Assembly: GCA_934179675.1 (NCBI GenBank)
Contig: CAKPQS010000030.1
Coordinates: 1 to 7,187 of the forward strand
Reading direction: 5' to 3'
DNA length: 7,187 nucleotides
Source: an uncultured Bacilli bacterium
GTDB lineage: Bacteria; Bacillota_I; Bacilli_A; RF39; UBA660
In this document: in pieces, positions 1 to 5,880 of the stretch
Layout: each line of letters opens with the position of its first letter
Numbering within the stretch: position 1 is the first letter of the stretch
Made by a program: the position numbers and the translations under genes
The notes under the pieces: generated by a model
What the model saw: the letters and a program-made list of their open reading frames with translations, nothing else
Told to the model about the DNA's origin: nothing
Databases searched by the model: none

Positions 1-197
1 ATGATGTAATGAAACCTATTAGTGGATTAGAGGTATTAAAGAAATTAAGAAGTTTAGATATTAATATACCTTGTATAGTAATGTTAGAAAAGGATAAAGA
101 TCATATAAAAAATCATTATATAAAAGATGGATTTATTGATTATATTATGAAAGATGATATTAGTAATATAAATAAAACAATTAAGAAATATTTATGA
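1..197 (+). CDS. C-terminal part of a receiver (REC) domain protein, 5' end cut by the window
   Basis: This is the second half of a CheY-like receiver domain, the phosphoacceptor module of two-component signalling. The reading frame is open to the window's left edge: GAT GTA precedes ATG 9, and the codon before them ends in AT. The visible protein starts D-V-M-K-P-I-S-G-L-E-V-L, matching the loop and helix after the phosphorylated Asp of receivers. By alignment to NtrC-type receivers the phospho-Asp would be the codon cut by the edge, and xAT is compatible with GAT. Beta-4 is IPCIVML, where the usual Thr/Ser is not obvious. Beta-5 is YIMKDD, keeping the conserved Lys but not the following Pro. 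ATG 9 is therefore an internal Met, not a start. The protein ends with the receiver, so it could be a stand-alone CheY-like protein or the tail of a hybrid histidine kinase. The upstream sequence is needed to decide. Confidence 0.8.
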   Translation, partial: DVMKPISGLEVLKKLRSLDINIPCIVMLEKDKDHIKNHYIKDGFIDYIMKDDISNINKTIKKYL

Positions 198-220
198 GCA
201 AACATAAATGTTTGCTTTTT
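197..220 (+). terminator. Rho-independent terminator of the receiver gene
   Basis: AGCAAACAT (197-205) and ATGTTTGCT (208-216) are perfect complements and are followed by a T run to 220. In practice this folds as an 8-bp stem with a TAAA loop. The stem starts on the last base of the TGA stop codon (195-197), so there is no 3' spacer between gene and hairpin. Confidence 0.9.
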
Positions 221-223
221 AAA

Positions 224-252
224 TTGACTAGCTTAATTTTTATATGTATAAT
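224..252 (+). promoter_or_regulatory. Sigma-A-type promoter for the 390-residue membrane protein
   Basis: TTGACT (224-229, 5 of 6 to consensus) and TATAAT (247-252, perfect) are separated by exactly 17 bp, directly after the upstream terminator. The expected transcription start is near 259, giving a leader of about 45 nt before ATG 305. This is the best-formed promoter in the window and the only one with a good -35 box. Confidence 0.85.
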
Positions 253-304
253 AGCACTTGAATGGGATGATTATATAAAAAATATTATAAGTAGGAGGTA
301 AAAT

Positions 305-1477
305 ATGAAAATAAAAGGAATTTTAGGAGCATTTATAGGATCAATAATATTTAGTTTGCCATGGGTATTATTTTATGTATATGGTGGTTATATGCTATCA
401 TTACTTGCATTTATTATAGGAACAGGAGCATTACTTTTTTATAAGTTATTTGGTGGAAAGGTAGACAAAAAAACACCAGTAATAATATTAATAACATCAA
501 TATTATCTGTGACAATTGCTACATTTGTTATAATACCATTTTTTCTTCTTTTAAAAGATGGATATGGTTTTGATTTGGAAATGTTTAAAAGGTTATATAC
601 TTTAAATGATTTTGTATCTGGAATAATCAAAGATTACTTTATTTCAATAGTATTTACAATACTTGGAATAAGTGGAATTTTAAAAAGTATTAATAATGAT
701 GTATATGGTGTTAGTGCTGATGATACATTTGCAAAAACATTTGATGAGCAAATAGAATGTTTAAGAGAAGTGTTTAAAAGATACAATGCTACAAGTAAAA
801 CAAATGCGATACCGAAAAGTGTTTTATTAAGTAATTTAAAATATAAGAATAATATATCATTTATAAATGAAATGGAAAAAAGAGGAATTGTTGTAAATAA
901 TTTTAATAAATGTTATTTAGATGAAGATGCAGTATATAATCCCCAAAAGGGTAAAAAAAATTATAATAAGAAAATTGTCAAAACATTTATATATACTGTT
1001 TTAGCAACACTTTTTGTTATGATTTTACTTATTTTAATTATACCTTCCGATGAAGTAGAATTAAAAGATTATAATTATAAATCTATAACAATCACATTAC
1101 CTGAAAATTTAAAAAAGCAAGATGAATCTGAAAGTTATGAATATTATAATAATTCTGAAATGAGTGTATTACTTCAAGAAATAGCACTTAAAGATAATAT
1201 AAGTCTTAATGATTTCTTACAATACTATAAAAAAGAACATTTTGAAAAATATGAAATATTTGAAGAAGTGGAAACATTATATGATGATTTAAAAGGCTAT
1301 AAATTCGAGATGATTGATAGAAATTCAAAAGAGTATCATGATGTTGTATATATTCAATATGGTAACGATAAAGTTTATTTAATAGTATTTGAAATGTATA
1401 TTCCTTCTAATGATGCTAGTAGTTTTATTAATAAAACAGATGAATACATGAAAACTGTAAAATATCAAAAGAGCTAG
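305..1477 (+). CDS. Polytopic membrane protein with a C-terminal extracytoplasmic domain, function unknown
   Basis: This is a 390-residue protein that I do not recognise by name. The start is fixed by AGGAGGT at 293-299, 5 nt before ATG 305. Hydrophobic segments lie at about residues 5-25, 28-48, 58-83 and 110-128, forming an N-terminal four-helix unit. A hydrophilic, probably cytosolic stretch (about 131-226) with several short helices follows, then a fifth membrane helix at about 228-247. The last 140 residues (248-390) would be outside the cell. They mix beta-like strands (YKSITITLP, DVVYIQYG, KVYLIVFEMYI) with acidic helices, vaguely like the small PsbP/DcrB-type alpha-beta domains. That fold guess is weak. 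No catalytic motif and no lipobox was seen. The gene has its own promoter and terminator, so it is probably monocistronic. Its neighbours (receiver protein, LTA-synthase-like enzyme, two-component system) suggest an envelope role by context only. Confidence 0.9.
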   Translation: MKIKGILGAFIGSIIFSLPWVLFYVYGGYMLSLLAFIIGTGALLFYKLFGGKVDKKTPVIILITSILSVTIATFVIIPFFLLLKDGYGFDLEMFKRLYTLNDFVSGIIKDYFISIVFTILGISGILKSINNDVYGVSADDTFAKTFDEQIECLREVFKRYNATSKTNAIPKSVLLSNLKYKNNISFINEMEKRGIVVNNFNKCYLDEDAVYNPQKGKKNYNKKIVKTFIYTVLATLFVMILLILIIPSDEVELKDYNYKSITITLPENLKKQDESESYEYYNNSEMSVLLQEIALKDNISLNDFLQYYKKEHFEKYEIFEEVETLYDDLKGYKFEMIDRNSKEYHDVVYIQYGNDKVYLIVFEMYIPSNDASSFINKTDEYMKTVKYQKS

Positions 1478-1487
1478 GCTCTTTTTT
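1467..1487 (+). terminator. Terminator whose loop is the gene's own stop codon
   Basis: AAAAGAGC (1467-1474) pairs perfectly with GCTCTTTT (1478-1485). The 3-nt loop, TAG (1475-1477), is exactly the stop codon of the membrane protein gene, and the T run extends to 1487. A ribosome terminating here would cover the hairpin, so termination of transcription and translation may interact. Confidence 0.85.
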
Positions 1488-1501
1488 CTTTTAAACAAAT
1501 A

Positions 1502-1510
1502 TGATATACT
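1502..1510 (+). promoter_or_regulatory. Extended -10 promoter candidate for the LTA-synthase-like gene
   Basis: TGATATACT is an extended -10 element (TG-N-TATACT) with TATACT at 1505-1510. The -35 region falls on the terminator's T run and has no recognisable box. A start about 7 nt downstream would fall at 1516-1518, right at the SD AGAGGT (1517-1522), leaving an extremely short leader. The call rests on the -10 alone in AT-rich DNA. Confidence 0.4.
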
Positions 1511-1529
1511 TATTATAGAGGTACGATTT

Positions 1530-3419
1530 ATGAAACATAAAAACTTTTTATATAACTTTTTAAGTATATTGTATTTAGAATTTTTGTTTAGTTTTTTAAC
1601 ATTTGATGTTTATAATAAAAGTTCTATAATAAATATATTTATATTTAGTTTAATAATTTCAAGTATAATAACAATGATAAATAATAAAATAGCGTCTTAT
1701 ATAATATATAGTATATTAGGATTTTATTTTAGTATGCAATTTATATTAAAAAAGGTATTTGGCTTTTATTTTTCATTTAATTTATTAAAATTGACTGATC
1801 AAGTATTAAAATTTGGTGGTACGACTATAATATCAATATTAAAAAATATATATGCAATAATATTATTCTTTTTACCATTAATTTTAATAATAATATATAA
1901 AAATAAAATAGAAAAAGAAAAAAATATACTAAAATATGGGATTATTTTAATTATTAGTACATTATTATTTGTTTTTGATATTAAATTACAAAAAAGCAAT
2001 GAAAATTCAATATATTATTTATATACAAGTATAAATGATGTTTCATTAAATAATGAAAAATTAGGCGTTATTAATTCTGGAATGCTTGATTTATATAGAA
2101 TAATATTTGGTTTTAATGAAAAAATAGAACCCGTTATAAATATTGATAAAACAGATGAAATATTTGATTATAATGATAATAAAATAAATATTGATTTTAA
2201 AAACTTAAAAACTGATAATACAGAAATAAACAAATTAAATCAGTATATGGAAAGTATTAGTCCAACTAAACAAAATAAATATACAGGTATATTTAAAGGT
2301 AAAAATTTAATATATATAGTAGCTGAAAGTTTTAATGAAATAGGTGTAAGAGAAGATTTAACACCAACCTTATATAAATTAGTAAATAGTGGTTTTAAAT
2401 TTAATAATTATTATTCATCTAATAATTTAAGTACAATTGGTGGTGAATTTCAAGCATTAACAGGATTATATGCTGATTCTAGTATATTATATACATGGCG
2501 AAGGGGAGAAAACTATTTTCCTTATGGACTTGCAAATGTATTTAAAAAAGAAGGATATAAAACTTTTGCTTATCATGATCATTACTACAATTTTCAAGAC
2601 CGCAATAAATATTTAAAAGCTTTAGGATTTGATAATTATAAAGCATGTTATAATGGATTGGAAAGTAAAATAAAATGTGATATTTGGCCTGAATATGATA
2701 CAGAAATGATAAAGGCAACAGTAGATGATTATATTAATAGTACAGATCCATTTATGGTTTATTATATGACTGTGTCAGGACATTTAGCATATAATTTTAG
2801 TGGTAATATTGTTGCACTTAAAAATAAAGATAAAGTTAACAATCTACCTTATTCAGAAAGTGCTAAAGCTTATATAGCAACACAAATAGAATTAAATGAT
2901 GCTTTAGAAATATTAATAAATAAATTAGAAAATGCTCAAAAATTAGATGATACAATAATTGTATTACTTGCAGATCATTATCCGTATGGATTAAATTTAG
3001 ATCAAATAAATGAATTATCTGATTATAAAAAAGATAGTATAATTGGTGTAAATGATAGTAATTTAATAATATGGAATAAACAAATGAAAACGATTGAAGT
3101 AGATAAAGTAGGTATGAGTATAGATGTTTTACCTACAGTTTATAATTTATTTGGTATAGATTATGATTCGCGATTATTTGCTGGATCAGATATACTTTCA
3201 ACAAGAGATGGATTAGCGATTTTTAATGAACGATCATGGGTATCTGATAAAGGTAAATATTATGGTATTAGTAATGATTTTATTTCCAAAGAAGGTGTTA
3301 AAGAAAATTATATAAAAAATATAAATAATATTATGAATAATAAAATTAACATAAGCAAACTTATTGTAAAAAATAACTATTATAATTATTTGAAAAATAA
3401 TGGTGTTTTTAACAACTAG
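1530..3419 (+). CDS. LTA synthase family protein (membrane-anchored phosphoglycerol transferase, sulfatase-like)
   Basis: This is a 629-residue enzyme of the LtaS/alkaline-phosphatase superfamily. Members transfer glycerol-phosphate from phosphatidylglycerol to build polyglycerolphosphate (lipoteichoic acid) or related polymers outside the membrane. About five membrane helices (roughly residues 7-26, 32-51, 54-73, 100-123, 134-150) and a linker precede the extracellular catalytic domain (about 256-575). The Mn-site residues line up with LtaS: Glu266 in IYIVAESF, the nucleophile Thr302 in LSTIGGEF, and Asp482-His483 in LLADHYPYG. The Trp323-Arg324 pair and His418 in VSGHLAYN match its substrate-binding positions. 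The length fits the family (about 600-650). ATG 1530 is preceded by AGAGGT (1517-1522, 7-nt spacing). The family includes primases and polymerases with different specificities, so I do not assign ltaS itself. The two-component pair directly downstream is a plausible envelope-stress partner. Confidence 0.93.
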   Translation: MKHKNFLYNFLSILYLEFLFSFLTFDVYNKSSIINIFIFSLIISSIITMINNKIASYIIYSILGFYFSMQFILKKVFGFYFSFNLLKLTDQVLKFGGTTIISILKNIYAIILFFLPLILIIIYKNKIEKEKNILKYGIILIISTLLFVFDIKLQKSNENSIYYLYTSINDVSLNNEKLGVINSGMLDLYRIIFGFNEKIEPVINIDKTDEIFDYNDNKINIDFKNLKTDNTEINKLNQYMESISPTKQNKYTGIFKGKNLIYIVAESFNEIGVREDLTPTLYKLVNSGFKFNNYYSSNNLSTIGGEFQALTGLYADSSILYTWRRGENYFPYGLANVFKKEGYKTFAYHDHYYNFQDRNKYLKALGFDNYKACYNGLESKIKCDIWPEYDTEMIKATVDDYINSTDPFMVYYMTVSGHLAYNFSGNIVALKNKDKVNNLPYSESAKAYIATQIELNDALEILINKLENAQKLDDTIIVLLADHYPYGLNLDQINELSDYKKDSIIGVNDSNLIIWNKQMKTIEVDKVGMSIDVLPTVYNLFGIDYDSRLFAGSDILSTRDGLAIFNERSWVSDKGKYYGISNDFISKEGVKENYIKNINNIMNNKINISKLIVKNNYYNYLKNNGVFNN

Positions 3420-3430
3420 TTTGTTTTTTT
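3411..3430 (+). terminator. Weak terminator candidate after the LTA-synthase-like gene
   Basis: AACAA (3411-3415) can pair with TTGTT (3421-3425) around the loop CTAGT, which contains the TAG stop codon (3417-3419). A T run follows to 3430. The stem is only 5 bp with one G-C pair, so termination would be inefficient and read-through into the two-component genes is likely. Confidence 0.35.
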
Positions 3431-3449
3431 AAAAAAAATATTATATAAT
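3421..3449 (+). promoter_or_regulatory. Promoter candidate for the two-component operon
   Basis: TATAAT (3444-3449) is a perfect -10 box. A poor -35 candidate, TTGTTT (3421-3426), lies 17 bp upstream and overlaps the T run. The expected start, near 3456, falls within the SD-like AGGGAAGTG (3454-3462), so the leader would be about 12 nt. Confidence 0.5.
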
Positions 3450-3467
3450 GTTTAGGGAAGTGAATGT

Positions 3468-4148
3468 ATGGCAAAAATATTAATTGTTGATGATGATAAA
3501 GAAATATCTGGTTTAATTGGACTGATTTTAAAAAAAGAAAATATTGATTCAGATATTGTAAATAATCCTTTAGATGCCTTAAAAAAAATAGAAAATAATT
3601 ATGATTTAATATTACTTGATATAATGATGCCAGAAATGAGTGGTACTGAACTTTGTTTGAAAATAAGAAATAAAGTAAATGTTCCTATTATATTTATTTC
3701 TGCTAAATCAGAAATTATTGATAAAATGGTATGTTATGAAATGGGGGGTGATGATTATATTACTAAACCATTTGATAATACAGAGCTTGTTTTAAAAATA
3801 AAATCCTATTTAAGATTAAATAAAAGAAATTTTAATAAAAATGATAATTTGATTATATCTGGTGATATAACATTAAATAAAGAAAGTTTTGAAGTTAAAA
3901 AAGGTAAAAAGATAGTAGAACTATCAACTCGTGAATTTGAATTATTAAGATATTTAATGGAAAATGCAGGAATTGCTTTATCAAAAGAACAGATATTTAC
4001 ATCTGTTTGGGGAGATAGTTATGGTGATATTGGTGCTGTTGCTGTTAATATTAAGAGCTTAAGAGATAAAATAGGTGAAAAATATATTGTTACAATTTGG
4101 GGATATGGATATAAATTTGTAAGGATTGATTTGGATGAAAAATGTTAG
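3468..4148 (+). CDS. OmpR/PhoB-family response regulator
   Basis: This 226-residue transcription factor is phosphorylated by the histidine kinase encoded next to it. The receiver domain (residues 1-117) is fully equipped: acidic pocket Asp8-Asp9 in ILIVDDDKEI, phospho-acceptor Asp51 in LLLDIMMPEMSG, Ser78 in FISAKS, and Lys100 in YITKPF. The C-terminal winged helix (about 128-218) shows the family's ELSTREFELLRYL segment, the recognition-helix region VAVNIKSLRDKI and the wing WGYGYKF. Length and architecture match VanR/PhoP/WalR-type regulators. ATG 3468 follows a loose SD, AGGGAAGTG (3454-3462). An ATG at 3464 is out of frame and is not the start. The gene overlaps the kinase by 14 nt, which indicates translational coupling. 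The target genes cannot be read from sequence. Proximity to the LTA-synthase-like gene suggests envelope functions, as an inference. Confidence 0.97.
   Translation: MAKILIVDDDKEISGLIGLILKKENIDSDIVNNPLDALKKIENNYDLILLDIMMPEMSGTELCLKIRNKVNVPIIFISAKSEIIDKMVCYEMGGDDYITKPFDNTELVLKIKSYLRLNKRNFNKNDNLIISGDITLNKESFEVKKGKKIVELSTREFELLRYLMENAGIALSKEQIFTSVWGDSYGDIGAVAVNIKSLRDKIGEKYIVTIWGYGYKFVRIDLDEKC
4121..4125 (+). promoter_or_regulatory. Ribosome binding site that decides the kinase start
   Basis: AAGGA inside the response regulator gene lies 9 nt before ATG 4135. The longer reading frame would begin at TTG 4126, directly abutting this SD with no spacer, which is not workable. ATG 4135 is therefore preferred. 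Confidence 0.7.
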
Positions 4149-5385
4149 CTTAAGTAAAAAAATAATATTTTATATTTTAGTAACTGTTATTGTAAATGTT
4201 GTAACACTTATATTTTGGTTTAATTTTAAAATAAAACCTGTTTTTAATGAAATGAATACTTTAAAAGAAAAATTAGCAAAAGAAGAAATTAAATCATATT
4301 ATCCTAATACAGAAACATTACTCTTTAAATTAAATAGTATTGCTAAAGAATATGGTGTTAAATTTAAATTATCGGATATCGATAATAAAGATGTGATGCA
4401 GGATAATGTTAAAGATGAATTGTTTTTATTTTCTGATATTGTAGAAGTTGGAGATAATTTTTATTTATTAAGTGTTTATATGAATAAGAATGTTTCTACA
4501 TCGGGTATGATTACTGGGTTAATTTTATTTCAGATTGCTTTAGTTTCTATAATAATGGCATTTATATTTATATTTGTTAGATTAAAATTAATTAGTCCTG
4601 TTGAAAATATTGTAAAAGATATTAGAAATTATAAGCTTGGTAAGAAACCTAAAAAAAATCATATTAATGGTGAAATAGGAATTATTCAAAATGAGTTTGT
4701 TAATTTGGTTGATTCATTAGAAAATGAAAAGAGTGAACAAAATAGAATAATTGCAAGTATATCACATGATATAAAGACACCTCTTACTTCTATTATTGGT
4801 TATTCTGATTTAATTAAAGATGGTAATGTAAATAAAAAAGAAATGATGGAATATAATGAGATTATAAATAGTAAGGCTATTCATATTAAAAATATATTAA
4901 GTGATTTTGATGATTATTTGATTAATAAATCTAATACTGTTTTAAAAATGGATAAAATATATATCAAAGATATTGTAAAGGCTTTAAATGATGATTATCG
5001 ATTAGATTTAAAAAATGATGGAATAAAATTAAATATTAAATGTAAATGTATGAATGATGTTATAAATGTTGATATATTAAAATTAAAAAGAATATTTGCG
5101 AATATTATTTCTAATAGCGCTAGATTTTTAGATAAAAATGGTATTATTAATATTGTAATTACTAAAGATAATAAATTTTATAATTTTAAAATATCTGATA
5201 ATGGTCCGGGTGTTGATAATAATATAATTGATAAGATATTTGATCCTTTATTTACTACAGATAAGTCAAGAAAAATATCTGGTCTTGGTTTATCTATTTG
5301 TAAAGAATTTGTTTTGAAGTTAGGTGGAAATATTCGTGCTTATAATGAAAATGGTTTAGTTATTGAGTTTAATTTGCCTTTATAA
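4135..5385 (+). CDS. Membrane sensor histidine kinase (HAMP, HisKA, HATPase_c)
   Basis: From ATG 4135 this is a 416-residue kinase partner of the regulator it overlaps. TM1 (about 8-30) and TM2 (about 124-148) enclose a sensor region of about 93 residues of no recognised fold. A HAMP-like linker spans about 149-200. The dimerisation/phosphoacceptor helix carries His211 in SISHDIKTPLTSIIGY. The ATP-binding domain has the N box (FANIISNSARF, canonical Asn near 327), G1 (ISDNGPGV, Asp355), F box (IFDPLFTTD) and G2 (SGLGLSI). All catalytic elements are present, so it should be active. The small extracytoplasmic sensor and two-TM topology resemble VanS/PhoR-type kinases that sense envelope signals. 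The signal is unknown. No clear terminator follows, so transcription probably continues into the thioredoxin-fold gene 67 nt downstream. Confidence 0.96.
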   Translation: MKNVSLSKKIIFYILVTVIVNVVTLIFWFNFKIKPVFNEMNTLKEKLAKEEIKSYYPNTETLLFKLNSIAKEYGVKFKLSDIDNKDVMQDNVKDELFLFSDIVEVGDNFYLLSVYMNKNVSTSGMITGLILFQIALVSIIMAFIFIFVRLKLISPVENIVKDIRNYKLGKKPKKNHINGEIGIIQNEFVNLVDSLENEKSEQNRIIASISHDIKTPLTSIIGYSDLIKDGNVNKKEMMEYNEIINSKAIHIKNILSDFDDYLINKSNTVLKMDKIYIKDIVKALNDDYRLDLKNDGIKLNIKCKCMNDVINVDILKLKRIFANIISNSARFLDKNGIINIVITKDNKFYNFKISDNGPGVDNNIIDKIFDPLFTTDKSRKISGLGLSICKEFVLKLGGNIRAYNENGLVIEFNLPL

Positions 5386-5404
5386 TAATTTTTAATAATT
5401 TACC

Positions 5405-5434
5405 TATAAAATATTAATAAGTATTTTATATAAT
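5405..5434 (+). promoter_or_regulatory. AT-only inverted repeat overlapping a possible -10 box
   Basis: TATAAAATA (5405-5413) and TATTTTATA (5422-5430) are perfect 9-bp inverted repeats around an 8-nt loop. TATAAT at 5429-5434 overlaps the right arm and sits 5 nt before the SD of the next gene. It could be an operator-promoter or just a fortuitous palindrome in AT-rich DNA. No -35 box was seen, and without G-C pairs it is not a convincing terminator. Confidence 0.3.
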
Positions 5435-5439
5435 TAAAT

Positions 5440-5446
5440 AGAGGTG
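5440..5446 (+). promoter_or_regulatory. Ribosome binding site that decides the thioredoxin-like start
   Basis: AGAGGTG is a good SD located 6 nt before ATG 5453. The in-frame GTG at 5444 lies inside this SD, so it cannot be the initiation codon. Confidence 0.85.
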
Positions 5447-5452
5447 AAAAAA

Positions 5453-5692
5453 ATGGAAATTAAAATTATTGGGCAAGAGTCTAGTAATAGAATGAAACTA
5501 CTTAAAAATGTAGGAAAAGCAATGGAAAAAATTAGGGGAAAGATAAGTGTATCTTTGTTAGAAGAAGATGAAGATGCAAGGAAATATAATGTTTCAAATG
5601 TTCCTGCACTTGTTATTAACGAAAAAGTTATTAGTCAAGGTAAGGTATTAAATGAAAAAGAGATCGCTAATTTCATAAGGATTTTAGCATAA
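5453..5692 (+). CDS. Small thioredoxin-fold protein lacking the CxxC active site
   Basis: This 79-residue protein resembles the small thioredoxin/glutaredoxin-like family (Thioredoxin_3 or 'redox-active disulfide protein 2' type) in length and layout. The family normally starts like MKIxILGxGCPxC. Here it reads MEIKIIGQESSNRMKL, so the two active-site cysteines fall on Ser10 and Arg13, and the protein contains no cysteine at all. The rest is conserved: helix 1 (KLLKNVGKAMEK), the cis-Pro loop and beta strand (NVPALVINEKV), and the glycine turn and final helix (SQGKVLNEKEIANFI). It therefore cannot do dithiol chemistry and more likely has a binding, structural or regulatory role. It lies 67 nt after the kinase with no strong terminator between, so it may be a third gene of the two-component operon. 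The family assignment is from pattern memory and moderately sure. The absence of cysteine is read directly. Confidence 0.85.
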   Translation: MEIKIIGQESSNRMKLLKNVGKAMEKIRGKISVSLLEEDEDARKYNVSNVPALVINEKVISQGKVLNEKEIANFIRILA

Positions 5693-5704
5693 ATCTCTTT
5701 TTTT
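5655..5704 (+). terminator. Terminator of the two-component/thioredoxin-like unit
   Basis: AAAAAGAGAT (5655-5664) pairs perfectly with ATCTCTTTTT (5693-5702). Inside the 28-nt loop, GCTAA (5666-5670) also pairs with TTAGC (5684-5688). The T run ends at 5704. The 5' arm lies within the last codons of the thioredoxin-like gene. Only poly-A flanks the left side, so weak activity on the opposite strand is possible. Confidence 0.65.
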
Positions 5705-5705
5705 A

Positions 5706-5714
5706 TGTTATAAT
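5706..5714 (+). promoter_or_regulatory. Extended -10 promoter of the tRNA gene
   Basis: TGTTATAAT matches the extended -10 consensus TG-N-TATAAT, with TATAAT at 5709-5714. It lies 8 bp before the tRNA's first base and immediately after the preceding T run. No -35 box is visible. The same 9-mer recurs at 6239-6247. Confidence 0.6.
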
Positions 5715-5722
5715 TTATATAT

Positions 5723-5799
5723 GCTCCTGTAGCTCATTTGGATAGAGTGATTCCCTCCGAAGGAATAGGTAGTTGGTTCAAATCCAATCAGGAGTGCCA
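5723..5799 (+). tRNA. tRNA-Arg with anticodon CCG, CCA end encoded
   Basis: A complete 77-nt cloverleaf can be drawn. The acceptor is GCTCCTG (5723-5729) with CAGGAGT (5789-5795), including a G1-U72 wobble, then discriminator G 5796 and encoded CCA (5797-5799). The D arm is GCTC/GAGT (5732-5735/5745-5748) with GG in the loop. The anticodon stem is ATTCC/GGAAT (5750-5754/5762-5766) around the loop CTCCGAA, with anticodon CCG at 5757-5759. The variable loop is AGGTA. The T arm is GTTGG/CCAAT with loop TTCAAAT. CCG reads the Arg codon CGG. All stems pair, so it should be functional. Confidence 0.95.
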
Positions 5800-5805
5800 T
5801 AGGAT

Positions 5806-5837
5806 ATCTAATCGAACTTTTTCGAATTTGAATAGAT
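5806..5837 (+). repeat. Hairpin just downstream of the tRNA
   Basis: ATCTA (5806-5810) pairs with TAGAT (5833-5837), and inside it TCGAA (5812-5816) pairs with TTCGA (5821-5825) around the loop CTTT. An asymmetric bulge separates the two stems. It begins 7 nt after the tRNA CCA. There is no T run after it, so it is more likely a processing or stability element, or a weak terminator, than a standard one. It could also be chance. Confidence 0.4.
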
Positions 5838-5863
5838 TACAAATATAAAATGTAGTATATAAT
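5836..5863 (+). promoter_or_regulatory. Promoter candidate of the broken gene
   Basis: ATTACA (5836-5841, 4 of 6 to TTGACA) and TATAAT (5858-5863) are 16 bp apart. The -10 is only 3 nt from the SD AAGGAG (5867-5872), so the transcript would start inside or next to the SD. Confidence 0.45.
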
Positions 5864-5880
5864 AAAAAGGAGATTTTATA

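Noticed and set aside
439..630. Minus-strand frame of 63 codons
   Set aside because: It lies fully inside the membrane protein gene, has no SD and has AT-driven low-complexity composition. It is a shadow frame.
1799..1999. Minus-strand frame of 66 codons
   Set aside because: It lies inside the TM region of the LTA-synthase-like gene. Its hydrophobic content mirrors AT-rich codons on the other strand, and it has no SD.
4126..4134. TTG 4126 as the histidine kinase start
   Set aside because: The SD AAGGA (4121-4125) directly abuts it, leaving no spacing. ATG 4135 has workable 9-nt spacing.
5444..5452. GTG 5444 as the thioredoxin-like start
   Set aside because: This GTG is part of the SD AGAGGTG (5440-5446). 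ATG 5453 gives normal spacing and the family's usual N-terminus.
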